Shown: in pieces, positions 49,659 through 59,040 of the stretch
How positions within the stretch are numbered: the first letter of the stretch is position 1
How the letters are laid out: each line of letters starts with the position of its first letter
Position numbers and translations under genes: made by a program
From: Liolophura sinensis
Lineage: Eukaryota > Mollusca > Polyplacophora > Chitonida > Chitonidae
Direction: 5' to 3'
Assembly: GCF_032854445.1 (NCBI RefSeq)
Contig: NC_088295.1
Coordinates: forward strand, 75,046,028 to 75,110,027
Length of the DNA: 64,000 bases
Notes under the pieces: model-generated
Database searches by the model: none
What the model saw: the letters and a program-made list of their open reading frames with translations, nothing else
Told to the model about the DNA's origin: nothing

Positions 49659-49815
49659 TTATTTATTTATTTGATTTACGCCGTACTCAAGAATACCTCA
49701 CTTATACGACGGCGGCCAGCAATACGGTGGGTGGAAACCGGGCACAGCCCGAGGAAAACCCACGACTATCCGCAAGTTGCTGACAGACGGTACGGCCGGA
49801 GAGGAAGCCAGTAAC
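49659..49815 (-). repeat. SINE-B, minus strand, 3' half
   Basis: Plus-strand reading begins with the inverted tail ttatttatttatttgattta, then cgccgtactcaagaat, cacttatacgacggcggcca and aaaaccgggc-like sequence, and ends in the tacggccggagaggaagcca segment. It matches 56,692-56,860 closely. The tRNA-like head is missing. The 65-codon frame across it is repeat-derived. Confidence 0.88.
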
Positions 49816-50463
49816 TGCATTTTGATTTAATTCTGCTGAAGCCATGGTGCTAGGGGGTGTGTAAGATGGTACTATTTATGCATATATACAAGAAGTTACA
49901 ATAAAACCCTAACAACGTTAAATTGACAAGATGGGTTTCAGTATGTGTATCCATATTACAACCATCATACTACCGTAACTGCTCTGGTTTTACTCTCTGT
50001 GCTGTAGCCTTTTACATCATATCGCGGGAAGAAGTTACATTAATATCGCATGTAAAACATGCATGCCTTTCTTTATTCAGTGTTTAACGCATAAATAACA
50101 ACTTTATCTAAACGTTTTAATTTTGTCTGAAATTTTCGAATGTACGATGTTCTGGTTTGACACAAACATAGTTGATAGATCCATCCAGGAAACAAAATGC
50201 TCAACAATGTGATGCTATCGAAGGCTAGGATATATAACAATATTCAATTACAAGTGTCAGTGTTTAGTCTTTTTAATTTCAATTTAAAGTCTCGTTTACG
50301 GTGATAATCCCATGGTGGAATGTGACCACTAACATCGAAGATACTCTCTAAGATTCATACAGGGAATGTTTGACAAGAAATTTGTGTTATATCATTATAT
50401 ACAAAGCGAAGGGGGTGAAGGCAAAGCCTTATCCGTCCAGCCAGTCAGTCTCAGTTCTTCATT
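49816..50463. other. Unique AT-rich sequence, no gene seen
   Basis: No array, mobile element or exon recognised. Confidence 0.55.
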
Positions 50464-50565
50464 TTAGTTGATTGGTGTTTAACTTGATGATCATGAATCC
50501 TTCACTTGATGACGGTCATGATTATGGTTGCAGGAATCAGGAGTGCCCGTATTAGTTCATCGCCT
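50464..50565 (-). repeat. SINE-B variant 3' part next to the 50-bp array
   Basis: Plus-strand reading begins tagttgattggtgtttaact, continues with tgatgacggtcatgattatg and ends with caggagtgcccg. These match the tail, core and middle segments of minus-strand SINE-B copies, although the core is diverged. The 50-bp array starts where the next SINE segment would be expected. Confidence 0.55.
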
Positions 50566-52290
50566 CCAGGCCTACCTGACAAAGCTCCTCACTTACTGCT
50601 CCTACTGAAACAATGATAGGCCTACCTGACAAAGCTCCTCACTTACTGCTCCAGCTGAAACAATGACAGGCCTACCTGACAAAGCTCCTCACTTAATGCT
50701 CCAGCTGAAACAATGACAGGCCTACCTGACAAAGCTCGTCACTTAATGCTCCAGCAGAATCAATGTCAGGTCTATGGGATAAAGATCTTCCCTTAATGCT
50801 ACTACTGAAACAATGACAGGCCTACCAGTCAAAGCTCCTCACTTAATGCTCCAGCTGAAACAGTGACAGGCCTACCAGTCAAAGCTCCTCACTTAATGCT
50901 CCAGCAGAAACAATGACAGGCCTACCTGTCAAAGCTCCTCACTTAATGCTCCAGCTGAAACAGACAGGCCTACCTGACAAAGCTCCTCACTTAATGCTCC
51001 AGCTGAAACAGTGACAGGCCTACCAGTCAAAGCTCCTCACTTCATGCTCCAGCAGAAACAATGACAGGCCTACCTGTCAAAGCTCCTCACTTAATGCTCC
51101 AGCTGAAACAGTGACAGGCCTACCTGACAAAGCTCCTCACTTAATACTCCAGCTGAAACAATGACAGGCCTACCTGACAAAGCTCCTCACTTAATGCTCC
51201 AGCTGAAACAATGACAGGCCTACCAGTCAAAGCTCCTCACTTAATGCTCCAGCTGAAACAGTGACAGGCCTACCAGTCAAAGCTCCTCACTTAATGCTCC
51301 AGCAGAAACAATGACAGGCCTACCTGTCAAAGCTCCTCACTTAATGCTCCAGCTGAAACAGACAGGCCTACCTGACAAAGCTCCTCACTTAATGCTCCAG
51401 CTGAAACAGTGACAGGCCTACCAGTCAAAGCTCCTCACTTCATGCTCCAGCAGAAACAATGACAGGCCTACCTGTCAAAGCTCCTCACTTAATGCTCCAG
51501 CTGAAACAGTGACAGGCCTACCTGACAAAGCTCCTCACTTAATACTCCAGCTGAAACAATGACAGGCCTACCTGACAAAGCTCCTCACTTAATGCTCCAG
51601 CTGAAACAATGACAGGCCTACCAGTCAAAGCTCCTCACTTAATGCTCCAGCTGAAACAGTGACAGCCCTACCTGACAAAGCTCCTCACTTAATGCTCCAG
51701 CTGAAACAATGACAGGCCTACCTGACAAAGCTGCTCACTTAATGCTCCAGCTGAAACAGTGACAGGCCTACCAGTCAAAGCTCCTCACTTAATGCTCCAG
51801 CTGAAACAATGACAGGCCTACCTGACAAAGCTCCTCACTTAATGCTCCAGCTGAAACAGTGACAGGCCTACCAGTCAAAGCTCCTCACTTAATGCTCCAG
51901 CTGAAACAATGACAGGCCTACCTGTCAAAACTCCTTACTTAATGCTCCAGCTGAAACAGTGACAGGCCTACCTGACAAAGCTCCTCACCTAATACTCCAG
52001 ATGAAACAATGACAGGCCTACCTGACAAAGCTCCTCACTTGATGCTCCAGCTGAAACAATGACAGGCCTACCTGTCCAAGCTCCTCACTTAATGCTCCAG
52101 CAGAAACAATGACAGGCGTATGGGATAAAGCTCCTCACTTAATGCTCTAGCAAAAACAATGACAGGCCTACCTGACAAAGTTCCTCACTTAATGCTCCTG
52201 CTGAAACAATGACAGTCCTACCTGTCAAAGCTCCTCACTTGATACTCCAGCTGAACAATGACTGGCCGACATGACAAAGCTCCTCACTTA
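50566..52290. repeat. 50-bp minisatellite, about 34 copies, with 398-bp higher-order repeat
   Basis: The unit reads gacaggcctacctgacaaag, ctcctcacttaatgctccag, ctgaaacaat. Common variants are ccagtcaaag or cctgtcaaag in the middle, cagcagaaac and cagtgac at the end. A 2-bp-shortened unit (gaaacagacaggcc) occurs at 50,957 and again at 51,355, 398 bp apart. The unit order between these markers and for about 300 bp after is identical, so eight units were duplicated as a block recently. Units at both ends are the most diverged, as usual for unequal exchange. Confidence 0.95.
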
Positions 52291-52345
52291 ATGTTCCAGG
52301 TGAAATGGAACACGCAACCTCATTGGTCTAGAGTCAGACTATGTT
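52285..52345 (-). repeat. SINE head-like segment closing the 50-bp array
   Basis: The segment gttccaggtgaaatggaaca followed by cgcaacctcattggtctaga aligns with the tRNA-like head of the minus-strand SINE at 26,980-27,035 (atctggattcgaacatgtga ctctttggt) and with 26,733-26,768. Together with the SINE-like start at 50,464 this suggests the array lies inside one SINE. Confidence 0.45.
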
Positions 52346-52379
52346 AATTTTATATCAGTTTAGCTTAACCGCAAATGAT

Positions 52380-52830
52380 TTGATAAGATAACCTTGCCTA
52401 ACCTAACGCAACATAACATAGACAAACAATAATCCTAACCATCCCCTTAACTCTAATCTGACAGAAACCCTAACACAACTGTAATCATAACAACTCTGAC
52501 TCAAGTCTAACCCTGACCCTAACTTAACCTCAACCCTAAGGTATCCTTAACTCAACCCTAACCTAACACTAACCTTAACTGACTCAACCCTAACCTAACA
52601 CTAACCTAACCTCACTCTAAACCCTAACTTAACCCTAACCTTACTCAATCCCAACACGACTCCCAACTTAACCCTAACCTAACACAAACTCAACCCTAAC
52701 CTAACCTTAGCCTAAACTGACTCAACCCTAACTTAAACTGACTCAACCCTACGCTAACCCTAAGCTAAAACTGCTAGTTTATAACCCTAATTATAACCCT
52801 GATCATACCTAGCATAACCTATCCTATTAA
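52380..52830. repeat. Degenerate (CCTAA)n telomere-like tract, first copy
   Basis: Dozens of ccctaac, cctaacc and ccttaac variants are mixed with aactcaacc and actgactc phrases, without strict period. The canonical animal telomere repeat is TTAGGG/CCCTAA, so this is an interstitial telomere-like tract that has decayed. A second, similar tract is at 55,060-55,500 in the same orientation. Confidence 0.88.
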
Positions 52831-52839
52831 AACAGTTTA

Positions 52840-53310
52840 ACCTGTTTCATTCATGGAATCGGTCATCGGGCAAACATCGTTGAAAGATTCCTTCCCATCG
52901 TAAATATTCGTTACACACCATATATATATGGTGAATACTGACGATGTAGAACATATCACTTGTATAGTAAAACTTTATTATACACAGTACACAGTATCAT
53001 AAGGGGAGTAAATTTAGCTTGACAATGGAAATGCGGGCTAAATAAACTGAGTTATTTCCCCTCCTCTGCTCCCCGTGTCTACACTCGTTCTGGAAATGTC
53101 ACCTCACCCTGAGCTTCGAGAAGATATATTCAGGTGGAAAGCTTCATGTTGCTCACCCATTAAGAACACAACCAATTAAATAAATATGTCCGACTGCATG
53201 TTTTCCAGTTGGGAATTATACGGCATTAGATCTCAGGTGTAAGGGCAGGATAAACCGAATAGTACTACCAGGGGAAACCACCAGCTGAACCTCGCTAGCC
53301 TGTTGTCAGC
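52840..53310. repeat. Duplicated segment, copy 1, first part
   Basis: Anchors shared in order with 55,500-56,080: tcatggaatcggt after the telomere-like tract, gttatttcccctcctctgct (53,051), ccccgtgtctacactcgttc with tggaaatg, and gcaggataaacc (53,245), then cctcgctagcctgttg. Similarity is clear but decayed, with small insertions and deletions. No protein-coding content is seen. Confidence 0.6.
52916..52933. repeat. Perfect 18-bp palindrome
   Basis: The sequence caccatatatatatggtg is its own reverse complement. It lies between the telomere-like tract and the first duplicated anchor. CC(A/T)n GG resembles an extended CArG-type core, but the A/T run is longer than the usual six, so factor binding is only a guess. 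Confidence 0.7.
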
Positions 53311-53454
53311 GTCGTTAAACATTACATCGGAGATTCCAGATCATCTCAAATCAAGTTGCAAGTGTTTGCTCGCAAACCCAATTCACGAGATTATTTATTC
53401 ATTTATATGATTCTTGCTTAATGGAATTCTTAAAGAATTTTTCACTTACGATTT

Positions 53455-53560
53455 TTTATACATGGGTGGAGGAATTAACACGGAGTGCCTTTGCCTAAAC
53501 GATGTCTTTGGCAAGCTACTGACGAAATTTCTTCAATTTCCTCATTAAGGTAGTCTTCAA
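53455..53560 (-). repeat. SINE-B variant internal fragment
   Basis: Plus-strand reading gives catgggtggaggaattaaca, cggagtgcctttgcc and tttggcaagctactgacgaa, the same order as the minus-strand variant at 10,440-10,540. The tail and head are gone. It sits directly before the 31-bp minisatellite. Confidence 0.5.
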
Positions 53561-53569
53561 CGAACGTTA

Positions 53570-53815
53570 GACTGCTCAACCGGTCAGCCAAAGCGGTGAC
53601 CTGCTCAACCAGTCAGCACAAGCGGTGAGACCTGCTGAACCGGTCAGCACAAGCTGTGGGACCTGCTGAACCTGTCAGCACAAGCGGCGAGACCTGCTCA
53701 ACCGGTCAGCATAAGCGGTGAGACCTGCTCAACCGGTCAGCACAAGCGGTGGGACCTCCTGAACCGGTCAGCACAAGCGGTGACACCTGCTGAACCGGTC
53801 AGCACAAGCACATTC
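53570..53815. repeat. 31-bp minisatellite, about 7-8 copies
   Basis: The unit reads ctgctgaaccggtcagcaca followed by agcggtgagac. Variants are ctgctcaacc, cctgtcagc and ggtgggac. The last unit ends near 53,812, at the start of the second duplicated anchor. It is absent from the second duplicate, so it formed after, or was lost from, one copy. Confidence 0.9.
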
Positions 53816-54060
53816 CCTGTCCATGAAGGCTTCCATGCATGAAATACAAAAAGTTTCAGAAAAAAGCAGCTTTTTATCAATCCAGTTTATAGCACACGTA
53901 CCGGTCGATGCATCCAAGTGCACGCGCAATAGAGTTAGTATTGTATAATGTTCTGTGTCAGATTGCACAAACGAAATACACGCAATGTCGCCATACACAC
54001 GGAATTTGATTTTTTGTCATAAGTATATGTAAATCTAAATGTGTGACATTATTTTTCATT
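53816..54060. repeat. Duplicated segment, copy 1, second part
   Basis: Shares with 57,130-57,350, in order: gtgaaggct-like gaaggcttccatg, aagtttcagaaaaa (53,851), ccggt then gatgcatcca, gattgcacaa and aatttgattttttg (54,003), and taaatgtgtgacat. The 76-codon minus-strand frame here overlaps no known protein. Confidence 0.6.
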
Positions 54061-54446
54061 ATAATGCATTACCACATTCCATAAAGCAAAGCCCTATTTC
54101 GCCAGTGGCTGACCTACAGAGCAAATCGGATTAGACTATGACATTTTTTTATTGCAAAGACGGTGGGATTCTGTAGAAATGGATGGGAGGGGCGCTAAGC
54201 TGTGTTCTCAGTTCATCGATGGCAATCATAGACAGAAAATATGCATAAACTGAAGAGATTATTTAGAGACATAAAGTATGCCTCAAAATGAAATTTAAAA
54301 AAAAAAACCAGACACGTACATGTCTTCACTATTAAATCCATATTCTTCTTTTAGAGTTATGTACCCTGTAAATGAAAACAATATATATCCGTGTTATAAA
54401 TATAAGGACTAATATACGTATATAAATACATACAGTAAAAGTGACT
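54061..54446. other. AT-rich sequence, no gene seen
   Basis: Includes an A run at 54,297-54,307 and AT-rich sequence up to the inverted-repeat element. Nothing else recognised. Confidence 0.5.
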
Positions 54447-54640
54447 AATTGACAAGAGGCTGTATTTCACCGATTATGCATGACCATGTGTCAGTTACCA
54501 CCTCTCAAAATGTTGTGAGCTGCGAAATTAGATGCAATAAAACACTTACACAATAGAGAGTCAAACCAGTACCGTTACAACAGTGTGGTAATTGGCAAAT
54601 GGTCACACGTAACCGGTGAAATCCATCTGGTCAGTTTACC
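54447..54640. mobile_element. MITE-like element with 38-bp terminal inverted repeats
   Basis: The ends 54,464-54,501 and 54,585-54,622 are inverted copies matching at 31 of 38 positions (atttcaccg, tgaccat and ttaccac are shared blocks). Weaker similarity runs outward to about 54,447 and 54,640. The 83-bp centre has no coding capacity. Similar ends occur at 9,573, 58,422 and 61,010, so it belongs to a dispersed family. Size and structure fit a non-autonomous DNA transposon. No clear target-site duplication was seen, so the superfamily cannot be named. Confidence 0.7.
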
Positions 54641-55059
54641 CCAATTGGTGTTTTATTCTAAGTCTTTATGTAAATGCTTAAAACAGTAGCAACTTACAAA
54701 CACCCTTGCACCATGGCTTCAGTAGAGTTACGTAATAAAAATTGCAGTGATGTTAATTACATTTGACTAATCACTAATCTAAAATTACTCAGCCAGGCAT
54801 AGCCCTGTCCGTTCAGCTATTTGATATCGGTTGTGTTTTGTGTGTGTATGTGTGTGTGTGTTTGTTTGTGAGTGGAGATTAATGACGTATTAACGAAATT
54901 TTCACTTTAGTACATGATGGTGATGGGGATTATGGGCGAGAGAGACTGCAGTCGACAGGGTATACCATCGACAAGGGGTAGTCAGCTTTTACCAAGCCTA
55001 AGTGGGTAATCAGCGTAAACCCTGTATCTGTTCAAGTTAATCTCTCCAAAAACAACATC
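54641..55059. other. Unique sequence with a (TG)n patch
   Basis: A tgtgtgtatgtgtgtgtgtg patch lies at 54,839-54,862. The part at 54,945-54,990 (cagtcgacagggtataccat) vaguely resembles a SINE-B middle segment. No exon recognised. Confidence 0.45.
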
Positions 55060-55500
55060 ACACGATCTCGCCAAACCTAATCCAACCTCGTCTAGGCCAA
55101 CCCTAACGCAACATTATCTCGCCTAACTTAACCTACCGTATCCTACCTCTAAGTAACCTAACCCTAACTTAAGATCAAACCTAGTCTAACCTTAACCTTA
55201 ACCCTAACCCTAACCCTAACTTAGCCTAATCCTAACCTAGCCTAATCCTAACCTAGCCTAATCCTAACCCAATTTTAGCCTCTCCTTAATTTAACCCATC
55301 GTAATCTGCCCTACCCCCTACACTAACCTGACTCTAACTTATCCGTCACTAACATGACCCTAGCTCAAACCTAACTTAATTGTAATCCTCACGTAAGTCT
55401 AACTCTAGCTCAAGTGTAAACCATCCTTAACTGAAACCGATTCTAATTTAACCTAAACCTAGCTCAGCCCTAGCCTAACCTTAACCCTTATAAGCAGAAC
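55060..55500. repeat. Degenerate (CCTAA)n telomere-like tract, second copy
   Basis: Contains at least three adjacent perfect CCCTAA units near 55,199-55,219 and many variants (cctaatcctaacctagccta). Orientation and texture match the tract at 52,380-52,830. The perfect units make the telomeric origin of the unit more convincing here than in the first tract. Confidence 0.9.
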
Positions 55501-56080
55501 CATTTCTTGTTTTATCCATGGAATCAGTATTACCAAAAACAAAAAAAAAACAGTGGGAAACTTGAGTAAACTCTGGTTAAAAGACTGAACTGACAGACCC
55601 ATTACCGTCTAAATTTAATTATAAACCACAAAACTGTTTTCACTGAAAAGTGAATAGTGGGAATGTGGAATATTTTCAAACATCAGTTGTGAAGCAGAAG
55701 AATTACCATGCTAATAAAGCACATACACAATATCGCAAGTTGAGTAAATCGAGGTAGGAGATGAAAATGTAGACAATGCAGTTATTTCCCCTCCGCTGCT
55801 TCCCGTATTTACATATGTTCTCGAAATTTCTCTCCACCCAGAGCAGGAAGAGATGCTTTACGTTCAGAACACACCCACTTCTAAAATTGTGCACGATTAT
55901 ATATCTTCCAGTGTGGTCTAATACGACATTCTGTGTCCCATGGCCATTTTCGTGTTACCGGTACATAAAATGATGGCCACCAAAGAATATGAATCATATA
56001 TTAGACCTGGATCGTGTTTGACAGCAGGATAAACCTAAATGGACCTTGGTGTTCATCCTCGCTACCCTCTGGCCATTGTA
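55501..56080. repeat. Duplicated segment, copy 2, first part
   Basis: Anchors shared in order with 52,840-53,310: tccatggaatcagt, gttatttcccctccgctgct (55,781), tcccgtatttacatatgttc with tcgaaat, acccagagc, gcaggataaacc (56,023) and cctcgctaccctctgg. The offset from copy 1 is about 2.68-2.78 kb across these anchors, as expected for a colinear duplicate. Short opposite-strand frames at 55,703-55,973 have no support. Confidence 0.6.
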
Positions 56081-56691
56081 GCTACATACACAGGCAGCAG
56101 AGCCTGTGGAGGGAAGGTCAGGTTAGTGCGTTTTGAGTCAACTCGTTGAGAAATGACACGAGTTACCTTTGTCCCAAAGGCCTATCCAGCTCTTTTAGGC
56201 CGTAAAATGGGTAAAGTTACAATAATGAAACATGATTAAGTACGAGTGATATGAATAAGTTTACAATTGCTCATAAAACGTGAAACCCGGGACGAACCTT
56301 TTTCAGGTTTTTGCATGCCATGTTGTTATCACGAGCCAGCCTAACCTTTTTTGTATGAAAGATCTGGGCGAAAGTTGCGACGCATTTCAAAGTTGGTGGC
56401 AAACATACACACTAGATTCGAACTATATGTGTGGCCTAATGGTAATGGTATCGTTATCAGGATATAAGGTGATAACAAAAGAGGGAGAGAGAAAAGAGGA
56501 AGAGGGGGATATATAAAGATCTTTAAAACCGTCTGTAGATCACCAGGTTTGTAACCTAGTCCTCGGGATCAGGAAGCGATCTTAGACTTCAGTCATAATT
56601 TCAACTATAAAAAGTGTCCCTTTCCATAATTTTAGGTGGAATTTGTTGTATAATAACTTACCCAGAATTTACGTTTTCCATCAATATTTTG
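56081..56691. other. Unique sequence, no gene seen
   Basis: No repeat family recognised. A 78-codon plus-strand frame (56,280-56,516) ends in a purine-rich gagagaaaagaggaagaggg stretch and has no family features. Confidence 0.5.
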
Positions 56692-56962
56692 TTTCATTTA
56701 TTTATTTGATTGGTATTTTACGCCCTACTCTAGAATGTTTCACTTATACGACGGCGGCCAGCATTATGGTGGGAGAAAACCGGGCAGAGCCCGGGGGCAA
56801 CCCACGACCATCCGCAGGTTGCTGAGACATTCCCACGTAAGGCCGGAGAGGAAGACAGCATGAGCTGGACTTGAACTCACGGCGACCACATTGGTGAAAT
56901 TACGCTGCGCGTTACGCTGGTCATTACGCTGCGCTAGCAGCCAACTGAGCCACAGAGACCCC
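56692..56962 (-). repeat. SINE-B, full length, minus strand
   Basis: This is the most complete SINE-B in the window. On the minus strand it starts with a tRNA-like head (ctgtggctcagttggctg, A box, near 56,957-56,940; gtgagttcaagtccagctca, B box, near 56,882-56,863). It continues through ttcctctccggccttacgtg, gttgcccccgggctctgccc and ccataatgctggccgccgtc, and ends in tagggcgtaaaataccaatc and TAAA repeats. The head suggests origin from a tRNA and transcription by polymerase III. It interrupts the second duplicate, so it inserted after the duplication or was lost from copy 1. Confidence 0.92.
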
Positions 56963-57039
56963 TTCGTTGTTTTGTCCTTGTTACATAAGAAATAACAATT
57001 TTAAAGTGATTTGAAATTTTAATTCAAAGATAGCTTCGG

Positions 57040-57400
57040 GATCCCGGGGCCAGGGGATTTACAGCCTTAGGGCCCTCGTGTTGGCGTGGGAAGCTCTACA
57101 GCTCAACTTGTGGGAAACTTCTCTCAGGCACGTGAAGGCTGCATGGCATTTTTTTGCTTTCATCGCATACGGCAGTAAGTTTCCACGGATGGAGTGCAAG
57201 AAGTTTCAGAAAAAAAACTACGTTCAGGGTCGCATACCGGTGCATCCACTTGCAATGTTGTCGTCTAGAAGCGCACAATTTGATTTTTTGATAATTAAGC
57301 CTGTAAATGTGTGGCATGATTTCTCTTTTGATGCAAATCTGCAGTATAATAGAACGTATGCGCGTGACTATGAATACACAAGATCAGGTGATTCATTCAA
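57040..57400. repeat. Duplicated segment, copy 2, second part
   Basis: Shares ordered phrases with 53,816-54,060: gtgaaggctgcatg, aagtttcagaaaaa (57,201), ataccggtgcatcca, gcgcacaatttgattttttg (57,271-57,290) and taaatgtgtggcatgatttc. The offset from copy 1 is about 3.3 kb, larger than at the first anchors, in part because of the SINE at 56,692. Confidence 0.6.
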
Positions 57401-57461
57401 GGTAGAGCTATGTATACTGGCAGACGCCCATTCAGGCATGGAGACATTGTTTGACGTTTAA
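57078..57461 (+). CDS. Unrecognised open frame, 127 codons, doubtful
   Basis: I do not recognise this frame. It starts at an ATG without supporting context, runs across the second duplicated segment and has no signal peptide or membrane segment that stands out. The aligned part of copy 1 (53,816-54,060) is not open in the same frame: the shared aatttgattttttg there follows an in-frame tga. That argues that the frame is accidental or decayed in copy 1. A 73-codon frame lies on the opposite strand. Confidence 0.1.
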   Translation: MLAWEALQLNLWETSLRHVKAAWHFFAFIAYGSKFPRMECKKFQKKNYVQGRIPVHPLAMLSSRSAQFDFLIIKPVNVWHDFSFDANLQYNRTYARDYEYTRSGDSFKVELCILADAHSGMETLFDV

Positions 57462-57629
57462 TAGACGAGTAGCGCAAGGATCTTGTTTCGTGGATGATAT
57501 GTTGCCCTTGGCAACGAAAGACGAAGTGCCAAACTTGGCTTGTCCTTGACAAGGTCAAAACAATCAACTTGAACTTCCAAGAGACGATAGGGAATTTCCC
57601 CGATACTTTTAATGTGAGGTTTCCACAAC

Positions 57630-57721
57630 CCAGATTTTCCTTGCACGATACAGCTGGCCTCCGTCGTATAGGTGAAATATTCTTGAGTAATGCGTAAAAT
57701 AATCGTCAAATGAATAATAAA
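57630..57721 (+). repeat. SINE-B 3' fragment
   Basis: Contains agctggcctccgtcgtatag, tgaaatattcttgag and taatgcgtaaaataatcgtc with a short AATAAT tail. The head and middle are missing or too worn to identify. The frames across it on both strands (67 and 90 codons) are repeat-derived. Confidence 0.8.
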
Positions 57722-57941
57722 TCTCGTCACCTGGGTATTAGCATAAAACTAGTTTATATGGATAGAAATTTGTTTATTCGTATAACCGACATTTAGTTTT
57801 ATATAAGCACTATGATGGAATCGTCTATTCTCAGACGAAATTCTCACGAATTTGCCATGCGTGAACTGGTTTTATATTATACTATAAAGTTATAGTACTA
57901 CTTGCTAGTATTTAAGCATTTACATGAACAGTGCAAAACCC

Positions 57942-58060
57942 TGTGGTTACCTGCGAGCTCTGCATGATTTCCTTTCACCACAATGCTGGCCACCGTCGTA
58001 TAAGTGAAATATTCTTGAGTACGGCGTAACCTATCAGCAAATAAATGACTAAATAAATCA
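57942..58060 (+). repeat. SINE-B 3' fragment
   Basis: Contains cctttcaccacaatgctggc, caccgtcgtataagtgaaat, attcttgagtacggcgtaac and an AAATAAATGACTAAATAAAT tail. It lies 220 bp after another fragment in the same orientation, so the two are separate insertions or a local duplicate. Confidence 0.85.
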
Positions 58061-58421
58061 AAACCTGAGGGAGAGTGACATGATGTCGGATTATGTGTGA
58101 CTTTTTGCCAACCATATCACACTGTCTTCGTTAGTCTGGTGTTGCTCTCTATACTGCAGACTTGCATGCCTGTGACACCAGCATTCCGCCGGAGGACTAA
58201 GCATCCCCAGCGTCTTGTTAAGGTTTGTTAAATGTGGTGGCAACACTGTCTTTTTAGTGATTGTTTAATTACCAGTGATGTTTAATGAATTGCAGTTGAC
58301 GTCACTGTATTGTTGTACATATTCTTGTCTAAGCCATAATGACAAGGTTAGCAAGTTACTACTGTTTAAGCTATTACATGACAGAATAAATCCCGTAACT
58401 GAGGGAAATTTACAAGGCCTG
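58061..58421. other. Unique sequence, no gene seen
   Basis: No element recognised. A 60-codon minus-strand frame is of chance length. Confidence 0.5.
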
Positions 58422-58466
58422 ATTTGAACGGTAATACCTGTGACCATTTATCAACTATCACACTGT
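58422..58466 (-). mobile_element. Solo terminal repeat of the 54.5-kb element
   Basis: The plus-strand reading atttgaacggtaatacctgt followed by gaccatttatcaactatcac resembles the inverted right terminal repeat at 54,585-54,622 and the copy at 9,573. No partner end was found within 500 bp. Confidence 0.5.
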
Positions 58467-58666
58467 TTCGTCTCTCTGAGTTGCTTTTAGTTCTTTATTC
58501 TTTATCCTGATTGGATAGAACGTCTCTGACGTATGCCATTGCCTTGGGACACTATGTTCAAAAACTTTATTATTTAGCTTTGTGGGCTTTTGAATAATGG
58601 AAACTAAATGCAACAAGAAATGAGCAATGGTATGATGAAGGCATCAGATAACTGCTTTTATCTTGC

Positions 58667-59040
58667 AAAGCCGGGGACACACTAGGCGGATTTTGTCGTT
58701 TGTAGTTACGTAACTTTTCCGTAGACAAAATATGCTGGCGATAACTGTAGTCTAGTTGGAGACACATTGAGTTTGTTTTTCGTTGGTTGTTATGTTATGT
58801 CATGTAACCTATTAAATGTCAAAAGTCAACAGAATTCCATGTTGTTTGATTGGTCTGCTCTGTCGTCTAATCGCGGAAATTAGCTGGAGCGGACACACTG
58901 TACATGTACAGAGTGGAAGCCCCGGCGTATTTTGCGAGAGTATCTGACGTTTGATACAAGCATATGTCAGAGCACACAAGGTCGCCTGCAAAATACGCCG
59001 TCAGTGGCGGAAACACACTAGGCTGAATATGAGAAACTCA
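58667..59040. repeat. Composite repeat with cacactaggc motifs and an inverted pair
   Basis: The motif acacactaggc occurs at about 58,678 and 59,023, with weaker versions (gagacacattgag near 58,761, cggacacactg near 58,890) between. An inverted pair cggcgtattttgc (58,924-58,936) and gcaaaatacgccg (58,988-59,000) forms a 13-bp stem with a 51-nt loop. This looks like a non-autonomous transposon or nested pair of elements. It has no coding capacity and I cannot name the family. Confidence 0.5.

Noticed and set aside
50566-52290. CRISPR-like array or coding repeat protein
   Set aside because: No spacers, and 50 bp is not a multiple of three, so frames break in each unit.
52380-52830. True chromosome end
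   Set aside because: The CCCTAA units are degenerate and long unrelated sequence continues on both sides, so the tract is interstitial.
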